Assembly: GCA_963819635.1 (NCBI GenBank)
Contig: CAWFWX010000008.1
Location: forward strand, 124,001-188,000
DNA from: JACVRW01 sp963819635
GTDB taxonomy: Bacteria; Actinomycetota; Thermoleophilia; Solirubrobacterales; Thermoleophilaceae
Direction of reading: 5' to 3'
Length of the DNA stretch: 64,000 nt
Part shown: positions 8,301 to 17,700 of the stretch, piece after piece
Layout: the number at the start of each line of letters is the position of its first letter
Numbering within the stretch: the first letter of the stretch is position 1
Notes under the pieces: model-generated
What the model saw: the letters and a program-made list of their open reading frames with translations, nothing else
What the model was told of the DNA's origin: nothing
Databases searched by the model: none
Program-made: the position numbers and the translations under genes

Positions 8301-9234
8301 AGGAGGGTCGGTGCCACGAGTTATCCATGACTGTCATGGGTTTCTCGTGGCACCGAGGACTGCGGCCGCTGGTGCCGGCGGGGTCGCGCGCCACCGCTCC
8401 GGCCGCTTCTAGCTCGGCCAGGGCGGTCGCGGTGGCCTCCAGGTCGGCGTCCACGAGGTCGCTCGGGCGCATCACGCTCGCCGCCTCGGCGGTGGTCAGG
8501 CCCTCCGGGAACGCCGTCAGCGCGGCGAGCACGTCGTCGGGGGCCGGGCGGCGCTCGAGGAGCGGGTCCAGGTTCGCCAGCGCCGTGTCGTAGGCCTCGA
8601 AGGGCTGGAAGCCGCCCACCTCGTAGCGGCCTCCGTTCTCGTGCTCGAAGATGACCGAGGGCGCCGTGTAGCGCACCGGCCCGTCGCTCGTCGAGAAGCG
8701 GCCCTGGGCGTGCGTCGGAGAGCCGTCGGCCGAGCGCGCCCGCGCGCGGTCGGCCTCGTAGAGCGCGACGATCTCGGGGTCGTCGATGCGGGCGACGATC
8801 GCGTCCGCGTCGAGCCCCGGCACCTGCGCGAGCAGCTCGCGGATGTCGCCGTCGTCATCGAGCAGGCGTGGCGTCGTGAACTGGAGCGCTTGAAGCGCTC
8901 GCAGGGCCGCCTCGCCCAGGGCCGGGTCGACCTCGCGTGCGGCGACGATCGCCCGGCAGGCGCGCGCCGTGCCGGCCATGCGCGGCTTGCGCTCGAAGCT
9001 GTAGGGCATCCCGAAGCGCGTCGAGAAGCGATGCTGGGTGTCGAGCAGGAAATCCGGCGTGTAGCCGCGCCGCTCGTACGCGTCGGCGGTCTCGCTGAGG
9101 CCGATCAGCACCAGCTTCCAGTCGATCTGATCGCCGAAGCGCCACCTCAGGCGGGCGTGCGCGGGCCTGAAGGAATATGCCCAGGGGCAGGCTGGATCGG
9201 TGAAGTGAGTAGCTGTGACCCAGCCCACAACCAC
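8263..9234 (-). CDS. DsbA/FrnE-like thioredoxin-fold protein with a repeat-encoded C-terminal tail
   Basis: About 323 aa from GTG 9234 (GTG 9228 also possible). The N-terminus TATHFTDPACPWAYSFRPA is the FrnE/2-hydroxychromene-isomerase type of DsbA fold with a single active-site Cys in CPW, so a glutathione- or mycothiol-type transferase/isomerase role is more likely than disulfide formation. PRLLDDDGDIRELL and ENGGRYEVGGFQPFEAYD are conserved-looking cores. The last ~35 residues are encoded by the palindrome at 8308-8356 and the antisense of the kinase 3' end, so the original stop may have been lost when the repeat arrived. Confidence 0.7.
   Translation of the reverse strand: MVVGWVTATHFTDPACPWAYSFRPAHARLRWRFGDQIDWKLVLIGLSETADAYERRGYTPDFLLDTQHRFSTRFGMPYSFERKPRMAGTARACRAIVAAREVDPALGEAALRALQALQFTTPRLLDDDGDIRELLAQVPGLDADAIVARIDDPEIVALYEADRARARSADGSPTHAQGRFSTSDGPVRYTAPSVIFEHENGGRYEVGGFQPFEAYDTALANLDPLLERRPAPDDVLAALTAFPEGLTTAEAASVMRPSDLVDADLEATATALAELEAAGAVARDPAGTSGRSPRCHEKPMTVMDNSWHRPSFSARRSAAPRSG
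8308..8356. repeat. Nested palindromic REP-like element
   Basis: Outer arms TCGGTGCCACGAG (8308-8320) and CTCGTGGCACCGA (8344-8356) pair perfectly over 13 bp. Inside lies a second palindrome, CCATGAC-T-GTCATGG (8325-8339). It sits eight bases after the kinase stop, at a convergent junction, and is translated within the DsbA-like gene on the other strand. There is no T tract. It could act as a bidirectional terminator or be a mobile REP-type repeat; other copies would decide. Confidence 0.75.
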
Positions 9235-9251
9235 GAGGATAGGGACGGGGG

Positions 9252-10424
9252 CTAGGCGAGCGCCGACTCGCGCTGGCGACGGCGAACGACGCGCGCGCCG
9301 AGCCACCCCAGGAGTGCGAGGAGCGCCAGCGGCAGGGCCACCGCAAGCGCTCTCACGATCACCCCGGCGGTCGCCACGAGGATGTCGCCCGCGTCGCCGA
9401 CCGCGTCGTCGAAGGAGCCACCCCCGGCGCCGCCTCCCTCACTGCCGTCGTTCGGCAGGAGGCTCACGGTCACCACCGAGTAGTCCGTGCGCAGGCGCAG
9501 GTTCCGGAGCTGCCCGCGGAGGCCGTTGATCTCGCCGGCGACGAGATCGAGCCGGCGCCGGATCGCCTCGGCCTCCTCGTCGGTCGTGGCGATCTCGAGC
9601 CGGCGCAGCAGGCTGCGGCGCTCGGCGCGCGCCGCCCGAAGCCGGTCCTTCGCCGTCACGTGCTCACGCGTCACGTCCCGTCCGGTCTGGCTCTGCGTAC
9701 GCACGTCGGCGAGCCCCGCGAGATCGCGCAGGGCGGGACGGAGCCGCGTGGCGGGGATGCGCAGGTCGAAGTCTCCGCCCGCGGAGTCGTCGCCCGTGGA
9801 CACCGAGGAGCTCAGCACGAAGCCCCCGTGCCGGTTCGTGACCGCGGTCACCTGCTCGGCGACGCGGGCCATCTCGTCCACCGGCATCTCGAGCTCGAGC
9901 GACACCGACCGCTCGATCTTCCGGTCGCTGCGCCCGGGTGCGAAGCCGCGCCCCGACGGCGGAATCGCGACGCCCGGCGCCGATCTGGCCAGGGCCCGGT
10001 CGGCGACGCCCCCGCTCTTCGCCTGCACGTTCGGCTCGACGGGCGCGGGCTCGGCCCCGCCACCACCGCTGTCGCCGTCCGCCAGCTCGGCGCCACCGCC
10101 GCCACCACCCCCGTCGTCTTCGGACGATCCGCCCGACAGGCCGCCGAGCGCGACCGACAGCACGAGCACGGCGGCGGCGACCATCCCGACCAGGGCCGCC
10201 GGCTGCAGCACGAACCGCTGCCACCAGACCGGCTTCGAGCGCGGCTTGTCCGGGAAGCCCGCCTCGACGCGCCTGTCGAGCCACTCGGCGTACTCGTCGC
10301 TTGGCTCCGGCGCGTCGGCGCGCAGCAGCAGACCGAGCTCCTGGAGCTCGCGCAGCTCCGGATCGTGGTGCGCCGCGAGGCCCGTCTCGAGGGCGTCGTC
10401 GATCGCGGTCAGCACGTCAGTCAT
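9252..10424 (-). CDS. DUF4349 membrane protein with anti-sigma-like N-terminus
   Basis: 390 aa. Residues 1-70 are cytoplasmic and acidic. A TM helix follows near 75-95 (AALVGMVAAAVLVLSVALGG), then a Gly-rich linker, then a DUF4349-type extracellular region (ERSVSLELEMPVDEMARVAEQV; DLRIPATRLRPALRDL). Next come a coiled coil (DRLRAARAERRSLLRRLE) and a second C-terminal TM helix with a basic end. It overlaps the sigma-factor gene upstream by eight bases, the arrangement of sigma/anti-sigma pairs. No HxxxCxxC zinc motif is present, so a ZAS-type anti-sigma domain is excluded. The anti-sigma role is inferred from context. Confidence 0.75.
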   Translation of the reverse strand: MTDVLTAIDDALETGLAAHHDPELRELQELGLLLRADAPEPSDEYAEWLDRRVEAGFPDKPRSKPVWWQRFVLQPAALVGMVAAAVLVLSVALGGLSGGSSEDDGGGGGGGAELADGDSGGGGAEPAPVEPNVQAKSGGVADRALARSAPGVAIPPSGRGFAPGRSDRKIERSVSLELEMPVDEMARVAEQVTAVTNRHGGFVLSSSVSTGDDSAGGDFDLRIPATRLRPALRDLAGLADVRTQSQTGRDVTREHVTAKDRLRAARAERRSLLRRLEIATTDEEAEAIRRRLDLVAGEINGLRGQLRNLRLRTDYSVVTVSLLPNDGSEGGGAGGGSFDDAVGDAGDILVATAGVIVRALAVALPLALLALLGWLGARVVRRRQRESALA

Positions 10425-10947
10425 GGCAGGCCTCTCTCAGCTTCGTGATGGTGCGGTGCAGGCGGGTCCCCACGTTCGACTCGGACATGCGGAGCACGCG
10501 CGCGATCTCCCCGTTCGAGAGCCCGCCGGCGAACTTCAGCGCGATCAGGTCGCGCTCCTGGCCGTCGAGCGACGCAAGGGCCGCGCGGACGGCCTCGCGG
10601 CGCAGCGCGAGCTCCGCCTGGTCCTCCGGCGCGGGCGTCGCGGTGTCCTCCGGGTCGGCCGCGAGGGTCGCGCGCCGCCTGCGCTTCCGGAGCTCGTCGA
10701 GCGCGGCGTTGCGGGCGATCCCGAACAGCCAGGCGTCCATCGAGCCCCGAGACGCGCGGTAGGTGCGCCGCTTGCGGTAGGCGCGCTCGAACGCCTGGGC
10801 GGTCACGTCCTCGGCGGCCGAGCGGTCGCGCAGGAGCGAGGCCACGTACGCGTACACGCGCGGGAACGTCCGCTCGTACAGCTCTGCGAACCCCTCAGTG
10901 CGTGCCGTGGCGCCAAGCGGCACGGCCTCGACGACCGCCTCGTTCAC
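10417..10947 (-). CDS. ECF-type RNA polymerase sigma factor
   Basis: 176 aa. Region 2 (FAELYERTFPRVYAYVASLLRDRSAAEDVTAQAF, with MDAWLFGIARNAALDELRKRRRR) and region 4 (ALASLDGQERDLIALKFAGGLSNGEIARVLRMSESNVGTRLHRTITKLR) are complete, and no region 3 lies between them. It directs RNA polymerase to a small regulon. The DUF4349 partner gene overlaps its 3' end as ATGACTGA. The divergent neighbour encodes a secreted protein, a plausible target, but no ECF promoter could be assigned with confidence. Confidence 0.92.
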   Translation of the reverse strand: MNEAVVEAVPLGATARTEGFAELYERTFPRVYAYVASLLRDRSAAEDVTAQAFERAYRKRRTYRASRGSMDAWLFGIARNAALDELRKRRRRATLAADPEDTATPAPEDQAELALRREAVRAALASLDGQERDLIALKFAGGLSNGEIARVLRMSESNVGTRLHRTITKLREACHD

Positions 10948-11037
10948 GCCCTAACTACGCGCGGGCCTCGAATTCATCACGAATTCCAGTCTCCCACGCT
11001 CAAGTGAAGCTGATGCGTACCCGATGTAGCACGCGTA

Positions 11038-11791
11038 GTGCCACGACTTGCCGCCCCAACGGTTCTGATCGCCTGCGCCGCCTCCCTCCTGGCGGTGCCG
11101 TCGGCGTTCGCCGCCGATCTCCCCGCCGGAGCCGACGCGCCGCCGGAGCTCCCGGCCGGCGTCGTCGTCGCGGAACACCCGACGCTGAGCGCCGAGCGGG
11201 GCCAGGGCGGCGAAACCCTGGTGGCCGGCGCGGCACGCTCTGCCTCCAAGCGGTCGGAGGCGGACGACCGTCAGCTGTGGGCCACCGTCAACATCTGCGA
11301 CACCAAGGGCTCCCCGAACTCGCTCGGCGTACGCACGAGCGTGCCCGGCAACGGCACGAGCCAGCGGATTTTCGCGCGCTACACGGCGCAGTGGTGGAGC
11401 GCCGCGAAGCAGGAGTGGCTGACCGTCGGCGGCAGCGGCGTGACCGACTGGGTGCTCATCGGCGACGCGGACATGTCCGCGCGCCAGGCGGGGTGGACGT
11501 TCCGCTTCGTGCAGCCGCCCGAGGGCGCGACCTACGTCATGCGCGGCGTCGTCGAGCTGCAGTGGCGCGAGGCGATGCAGAGCGCCAGGAAGGCACGCAG
11601 GGCACGGGAAGGCGCGGCACGCACGGCGCGGCGAGCGGCGACAGCACGCGGCGAGGGGACGCAGGTTCCTTCTCGACGAGCGCCGCCGGGGCGTCGTCCG
11701 GGAGCGCACGCTGCTCACCGAGACCGGTGTGAAGGGCGTCCAGGGCGGCGACCCAGCGGGCCTCTCGAAGGCCATGTGCCTCATCTGGTAG
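11038..11791 (+). pseudogene. Secreted protein of unknown function, frameshifted (paralogue of the next gene)
   Basis: The GTG start is followed by a signal peptide, LAAPTVLIACAASLLAVPSAFAA, then a domain with LWATVNICDTKGSPNSLGVR, ARYTAQWWS and ARQAGWTFRFVQPPEG. The downstream gene has the same blocks in the same order (WAQVNICNASQLGARAQ, VRFTAQWLS, QQAGWTFSLN), so the two are tandem paralogues. The frame is lost between about 11570 and 11660. A conserved-looking end (FLLDERRRGVVRERTLL ... SKAMCLIW) lies in another frame and stops at TAG 11789-11791. No catalytic motif is recognised; an extracellular beta-sandwich is a guess. Confidence 0.55.
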
Positions 11792-11834
11792 ACCCGCGTG
11801 GCGACCGCCGGGGCCGGCCGCTAGGCTGGTCCCA

Positions 11835-12260
11835 ATGGCCCGCAGGTGGAGTGCCCTCGTTCTCGGCGCCATTCTTGGTGCAGCGGCGGTCGCGATGCCG
11901 GCGCAGGGTGCCGGATCCGACGAGCTCACGAGCACGTGGGCCCAGGTCAACATCTGCAACGCGAGCCAGCTCGGTGCGCGTGCGCAGCTCGCCGGCGACG
12001 GCTCGAGCGACCAGATGCAGGTGCGCTTCACCGCCCAGTGGCTGAGCCCGGACGGCTGGGTTCCGCTCGCCGGCCAGGCCACCTCGCCCTGGCAGAACGC
12101 CGGCTCGGCGGAGTTCACCTGGCAGCAGGCGGGCTGGACGTTCTCGCTGAACGTGCCCCAGAGCGGGGAGGCCTACCAGCTCCGCGCCGTCGCGGAGATG
12201 CAGCTCGGCTCGGGCCGGACCGCGACGCACACCACCGGCAGCTGCACCGTCGGCGGCTAG
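11835..12260 (+). CDS. Small secreted protein of unknown function, paralogue of its upstream neighbour
   Basis: 141 aa. The signal peptide is RWSALVLGAILGAAAVAMPAQGAG. The mature part has the shared blocks WAQVNICNASQLG, VRFTAQWLSPDGW and QQAGWTFSLNVP, ending with a Cys near the C-terminus (GSCTVGG). The Cys in VNIC and the terminal Cys could form a disulfide. It overlaps the convergent GDPD gene by four bases. Function unknown; position beside the sigma/DUF4349 pair suggests a cell-surface stress output, which is inference only. Confidence 0.7.
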   Translation: MARRWSALVLGAILGAAAVAMPAQGAGSDELTSTWAQVNICNASQLGARAQLAGDGSSDQMQVRFTAQWLSPDGWVPLAGQATSPWQNAGSAEFTWQQAGWTFSLNVPQSGEAYQLRAVAEMQLGSGRTATHTTGSCTVGG

Positions 12261-12961
12261 TCGAACAGGCGCGGGTCGTTCGTGATCACGCCGTCCACGC
12301 CGAGCTTCTCGAGCGCCCGGATCTTCGCCGCATCGTCCACGGTCCAGACGTAGAGCTGGCCGCCGGCGCGGTGCACCGCCTTGACCAGGCGGCTCCCGAC
12401 CAGGATGTGGTGCGACATGATCGCCTCGCAGCCGCCCGCCCCGATCCTGGCCGCGGCGAGCGACGGCATTCGCGCGCGCATGTACGCCGCCATCGCGTAG
12501 ACCGGCACGCGCACCGCGATCGGCGCCTTCAGGTAGTTCCGCTGGACACGCGGCACCGACCAGCCGCGGCGCAGGCTCGGCTCGAGCTCGCCGAGCCGGT
12601 CGAGGCTCTCGACGTACATCGTCGAGACGAGCGAGCGCTCCACGAGCCCGTGGCGAGACAGGCCCTCAACCACGTCGCGCTCGTAGCCGGGCAGCTTCAG
12701 GTCCACGTCCAGCTCGATGCCGGCGTACGCCTCGCCGGCGAAGTGCTCCAGGCCCTCCTCGAGCGTGAGGCACCCCGGCCGCTCGGCGTCGGCGTAGTCG
12801 TGGGCGAGGACGAGGCGCCCGTCACGCGTTCGGAGCACGTCGAACTCGATCATGTCCACGCCGTGCTCGAGCGCCGCTTCGAAGCTTGCGGCGGTGTTGC
12901 CGGGCGCCACGTGGTCGGCGCCCTTGTGGCCGACCCGGATCAGGCCTGACATCCGGGACAC
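12257..12961 (-). CDS. Glycerophosphodiester phosphodiesterase
   Basis: 234 aa, no signal peptide, so cytoplasmic. It hydrolyses glycerophosphodiesters to sn-glycerol 3-phosphate and an alcohol. The family pattern is clear: RVGHKGADHVAPGNT with the catalytic His and Asn, ALEHGVDMIEFDVLRTRDGRLVLAHD with metal-binding Glu/Asp and the second catalytic His, GIELDVDLK, and VWTVDDAAKIRALEKLGVDGVITNDP at the end. The His normally found in GHRG is retained as GHKG. The start overlaps the 3' end of the Nei-like gene by 22 bases on the same strand. Confidence 0.9.
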   Translation of the reverse strand: MSRMSGLIRVGHKGADHVAPGNTAASFEAALEHGVDMIEFDVLRTRDGRLVLAHDYADAERPGCLTLEEGLEHFAGEAYAGIELDVDLKLPGYERDVVEGLSRHGLVERSLVSTMYVESLDRLGELEPSLRRGWSVPRVQRNYLKAPIAVRVPVYAMAAYMRARMPSLAAARIGAGGCEAIMSHHILVGSRLVKAVHRAGGQLYVWTVDDAAKIRALEKLGVDGVITNDPRLFD

Positions 12962-13717
12962 CAGTAGCTCGTGCGGTTGTCGTCGCCCTGGCCGCGCGCG
13001 CGGATCGTCGTGCCGCAGCGGTTGCAGGGGCGCCCGTGGCGCTCGAAGACCTGCGGTTCACGGACATGCCCGCCTCCCTGCGCCGAGCGCAGCATGAGCG
13101 GCCGCACGGCGTGGATCGCGGCGAGCGCCTCGTCGTCGCTCACGCGCGCGACCGGCCGCCACGGGTCGAGCCGCGCGAGGTGACAGGCCTCGGCCCTCCA
13201 CATGTTCCCGATGCCGCACACGTTCCGCTGATCGAGCAGCGCGTCGCCGATGCCGCGCGTGGGGTCGTCCTCGCGCAGGCGGCGCAGGAAGGCGGCGTCG
13301 TCGAACTCCTCCGCCAGGATGTCCGGCCCGAGCCGGGCGATGCGCTGGTCGAAGCGCGAGCGCGAGTCGGTCATCAGCTCGAGCACGGGTCCTCCGAACT
13401 GCACGACCTCGTGCTCGTCGGTACGGATCACGAGCCAGGCACGGCTGGGCGCCTTGCTCCAGCGGCGGCCGCGCTCGTACACGCCCCACCAGCCGTTCAT
13501 GCGGAGGTGCGAGTGAAGCGTGAGGTCGCCCTCGAAGCGGATGAACAGGTGCTTGCCCCTCGTGTCGACCGCCCGGACAGCGCGACCGCCGAGCCGCTCC
13601 GGCCAGCGGTCTCGCTCGAAGCGCCTGTGGGGCGTCTCGATAGACGCGGATGTCCTTGCCGACCAATGCCCCGCGGATCCGCTGCGCGGCCCCGTAGATC
13701 GTGTCGCCCTCGGGCAT
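12940..13717 (-). pseudogene. Fpg/Nei-family DNA glycosylase, frameshifted after about 26 codons
   Basis: The N-terminus MPEGDTIYGAAQRIRGAL carries the catalytic Pro2-Glu3 and is followed by GKDIR. One extra base near 13645 then shifts the frame. In the correct frame the protein continues SIETPHRRFERDRWPERLGG, VDTRGKHLFIRFEGDLTLHSHLRMNGWW, DALLDQRNVCGIGNMWRAE and a zinc finger (CNRCGT...YWCPGC). Apart from that base every Nei signature is intact. The intact part is the frame 12940-13500. The family excises oxidised pyrimidines and nicks the abasic site. A sequencing error is as likely as a true null. Confidence 0.82.
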
Positions 13718-13740
13718 GCCCCGATCCTAGGGGCAGTTTG

Positions 13741-14628
13741 TCAGCGGACGGTGAAGCCGAAGCGGCCGGCGCGGCGGATGTACACGCGCTCGCAGCGCGT
13801 TGCCGCCGGGCAGATCGCGTCGCGATAGCGGACGACGCCCCGAAAGCGGCCGCGGCACCAGCGGCCGCCCTTGGTTCGGCGGGGGTCGAGCACCGCGCGG
13901 AGCGTGCGGCCCGGCGGGCCGTACGAGAACCAGGCCTCGTTCTGGATCACGCACGCGGTCTTCAGCGGACCGTGAACCGCCGCCCAGTAGCTTCGCTCAC
14001 GTCGTCCGCGGCGGCCGGTCGGGTGGGTGGAGCGAAGCGACAGCTCGAAGCGGGTGCCGGGCCTGCCGCCGAGCGGCCGGACGCTCACGGCGACGGGCGG
14101 CGTGGGGCCGAAGCGGAGGCTCTCGGCCACGCCGAGCAGCACGCGCCGCTGCCGCTCGGTGGTGCGAGCGCCGGCTGCGGCCTTCACCTCGATGAGTCGC
14201 CCATGCGCGCGGAACGAGCTGCGCAAGCCGACGACCCCGCGCCGGCTCAGGCATGGCCATGGCGCGTCGCCGACGGCGAAGCGCCGCGGGCGCCTCGGCA
14301 GGTTGCCGGGCTGTGCACTCAGCTCTTCCGTGACGATGAGCAGGACGTCGTCGGCGCCGAGCCTCACGTGAGGGACGTCCGGCCGAGATCCGCAGATCGG
14401 CCGACGCGTGACCGAGGGCCGGAACGTCGCCAAGGTCAGGATCAGGTGCGGGTCCGCGACTCGGGGGACGACGTTCGCGCGCGAGCGGTGCCAGCCGGGC
14501 GGGAGCGTGACGCGGAGCGCGCGCGACCGGTCGCGAATGTCACGCACTCCGCCGTCGCCGCTCTCCGCCGGGCGCGTCCCTGCGTCGCGCTTCTCCGCGG
14601 CGATCGCCACGGTTGCTGCCGCGCTCAC
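13741..14628 (-). CDS. Hypothetical protein, possibly exported
   Basis: 295 aa, unrecognised. It contains an Ala-rich N-terminus (SAAATVAIAAEKRDAG) that may be the remnant of a longer signal peptide. A hydrophobic strand-rich core follows (PHLILTLATFRP, DDVLLIVTEELSA), then a Cys-containing C-terminal half (RRTKGGRWCRGRFRGVVR, CPAATRCERVYIRRAGRFGFTVR). The paired cysteines near the end could form disulfides, which favours an extracellular location. The true start is uncertain and may lie further upstream in the 80-base gap before the helicase stop. Confidence 0.5.
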   Translation of the reverse strand: MSAAATVAIAAEKRDAGTRPAESGDGGVRDIRDRSRALRVTLPPGWHRSRANVVPRVADPHLILTLATFRPSVTRRPICGSRPDVPHVRLGADDVLLIVTEELSAQPGNLPRRPRRFAVGDAPWPCLSRRGVVGLRSSFRAHGRLIEVKAAAGARTTERQRRVLLGVAESLRFGPTPPVAVSVRPLGGRPGTRFELSLRSTHPTGRRGRRERSYWAAVHGPLKTACVIQNEAWFSYGPPGRTLRAVLDPRRTKGGRWCRGRFRGVVRYRDAICPAATRCERVYIRRAGRFGFTVR

Positions 14629-14708
14629 GGCGACGATGCGATGCGAGGCCGGCCGCGCGACGGCTCATGCTGCGGGTACGGCGTGGACCGCGCTGGCGGT
14701 CCGGCCCG

Positions 14709-17700
14709 TTAGGCGCTGAGCGTCAGCCGCCGCGGGCCCTGGCGGAAGCCGAGCTCAAGCAGGAGCTCTCCGGCCTCGGAGCCCACAACGGGCTCGCCGT
14801 CGAAGCGCTCGATGCCCAGGCGCGGCACCCGGCCGCGCTTCACCTCGCCGGCCAGCGCATCGAGCGCCGGGCGCAGCCACTCCTCGTCGGGCTGCTTCAG
14901 CGCCAGCAGTCCCTTTCCGCCCCGCTCCACGTAGAGCACCGGCTCGGCGTCCAGCGTCACCACATACGCCCCCGGGACTCGCGCCGGGCGCCGGCCGTGC
15001 GCAAGCGCCGGGCCGTGCCCGGCGCGCAGCGACGAGTTCCGGTCGTCGTCGTCGCGCTTCGGCCACGGCAGGGTCGCGCCGAACGGGTTCGCCGGGTCGG
15101 TCGCCGCGAGCACCAGAGGGCCGGCCGCCTCGTCGGCTCGGAGGCCGCGCAGACGCTCGATCGCGGCCGGCAGCGCGAACTGGGCGCCGCCGAGGCCCTC
15201 GACGAAGTAGCCGCGCCGCGCTGTCCCGAGCGTCTCGAGGTTCGCGAGCTCGGAGTAGAGCGCGGCGAACCCGCCCGGGATGCCCTCGGCGAGCACGGCC
15301 TCGCGTGTGACGATGCCGTGCCGCTCGAGCAGGAGCTCCGAGATCGCCCGCATGCGCGGACCGTGCGACGGCGCCCCGGCGAACAGCGGGGCGGTGAGCG
15401 ACCAGCGCCCCTGGACCTGAGGCGCGCCCGGGCGGCGGCGGCGCGCGAAGCGGCGGCCCGCCTGGCGGTCGCCCTTGGCCACGGACAGCTTCGGCGCGCG
15501 CAGCGGGGCGAATGCGTCGTTGGTCACCTCTCCCGCCCAGGCGAGATCCCAGAGCGCCTCCTGGAGCTCGGCGGGCTCCGCCTCGCTGAGGTCGGCGAGC
15601 AGGTCGGTCCAGAAGGCTGCCCCCTGGGTGAGCCGCTCGCGGATCGCGTCGTGAAGCGGCTCCGCCGGGCTGTCGCCCTTGAACGGCGGCGGCCCGAGCC
15701 AGCGCGCGTCGTCCCGGAACAGAAGCGCCACGCGGCCCGAGTTGCGCCCGAGCGCTCCAGCACCGACCCACACGAGCTCGCCGCTGGCGCAGAGCTGGTC
15801 GATCCACGCCGGCGAGTAGGCGCCGACGCGCCGCGGCAGCACGTCGCGCTCCCAGACCTGCGGCGACAGCGCTAGGCCCTGGAGGGGCACCAGCAGCTCG
15901 CGAAGCCGGTCGACTCCCGCGCCCCCGGGCGGCGCACGGTCCACGCCCTGCCATTCGGGCAGGAAGCGGGCGAGCGTCCGCTGCTCGGCGGGCTCGACCT
16001 CCTTTCGAAGCGTGGCGAGCGACGCCCTGCGCAGGCGCCGCAGCACCTCGGTATCGCACCACTCGCGCTCGCTGCCCTCCGGCCGGAGCTCGCCGCGCAC
16101 CAGATTGCCCGCCCGCTCCAGCTCGCGGAGGACCGGCCCGAAGTCGATGCCGTAACGCTCCGAGACCTCACGCGTGGTGAACGGGCCGTGGGTGCGGGCG
16201 TAGCGGCGCGCCAGGCGCGCGAGCGGCTCCTCGACCTCCTCGAGGAACACCGCCGGGAGGCCGCCCGGCGGGACAGCGCCGAGCGCGTCCCGGTAGAGGC
16301 CCGCGTCCTCGGAACTGGTCCAGCGCTCCTCGCCGCCGATCCTCATCCGCACCGCGCGGCGCTCCTTCTCGAGCTCGGTGAGGATGCGGCCCGCAGCGAC
16401 GACCGGGAGGCAGCGCGCCTGCGCCTCGTCGCCCGTGAGGTCGCCCACCGCCCGCAGTACGTCGTGAAGGCCGTCGGCGTTCGCGGCGCGCGTGCGCTCG
16501 CTGGTCCGCTGGAGGTCGGCCTCCACCTCGTCGAGCGCGCCGGGGTCGATCAGCTCACGGAGCTCCTCCTGGCCGAGCAGCTCGCGCAGCAGGTCGCGGT
16601 CGAGGGACAGGGCCGCCGCGCGCCGCTCGGCGTTCGGCGTGTCGCCCTCGTACATGTAGGTCGCCACGTAGTCGAACAGGAGCGACGAGGCGAACGGCGA
16701 GGCGCGCTGGGTCTCCACCTCGACCAGCGACAGCTCGCGGGTGTGAAGGCCGGTGAGCAGCTGCTGGAGCCCGGGCAGGTCGAGCACGTCCTGGAGGCAC
16801 TCGCGGTACGTCTCGAGCACGATCGGGAACTGCCCGTAGCGCTTGGCGACCTCGAGCAGCGACTGCGCCTTGAGGCGCTGCTGCCAGAGCGGCGTCCGCT
16901 TGCCCGGTCGCGCGCGCGGCAGGAGGAGCGCGCGGGCGGCGTTCTCGCGGAAGCGGGCGCCGAACAGCGCCGAGCTCGACAGCTCGCGCACCACCATGTC
17001 CTCGATCGCGTCCGGCTCGATCATCAGGAGGTCGACCGAGGGCGGCTCGTCGGCGTCGGGCAGGTGGACGATGATCCCGTCGTCCGACCAGATCGCGTCG
17101 GACTCGAGGCCGTGCTCGTCGCGGATCCGCGCCGAGAGCGCGAGCGCCCAGGCGGAGTGGACCCGCCCGCCGAACGGCGACAGGATGCACAGGCGCCAGT
17201 CGCCGATCTCGTCGCGGAAGCGCTCGACCACGATCGTGCGGTCGCTCGGCACCACTCGGGTCGCCTCGCGCTGCTCGCGCAGGAAGGCCGACAGGTTGTT
17301 CGCCGCGCGCTCATCCAGGTCGTATTCCGCCGCCAGCTCCGACGGATCGCGGTCGACGGACTCGCGCGCGAACGCGCCGATGGCCAGCCCGAGCTCCTTC
17401 GGCCGGCCGATCCCGTCGCCCTTCCAGAACGGCACGGCGCCGGGGGCGCCGGGGGCCGGCGTGACGATCACGCGGTCGCGTGTGATCTCCTCGATGCGCC
17501 ACGTGGAGGCGCCCAGCAGGAAGGTCTGTCCCGGCCGCGCCTCGTAGACCATCTCCTCGTCAAGCTCGCCGACTCGGCGGCCGTCGGGGAGGTGCACTCC
17601 GTAGAGGCCGCGGTCGGGGATCGTGCCGGCGTTCGTGACCGCGAGCTGCAGCGCGCCCTTCCGCGGGCGAATGGTGTCCTCGACGCGATCCCACACGATC

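Noticed and set aside
10964..11037. Operator or ECF promoter with the twofold GAATTC near 10970-10985
   Set aside because: Two EcoRI-like hexamers 11 bases apart are suggestive but fit no known ECF -35 (AAC) and -10 (CGT) spacing.
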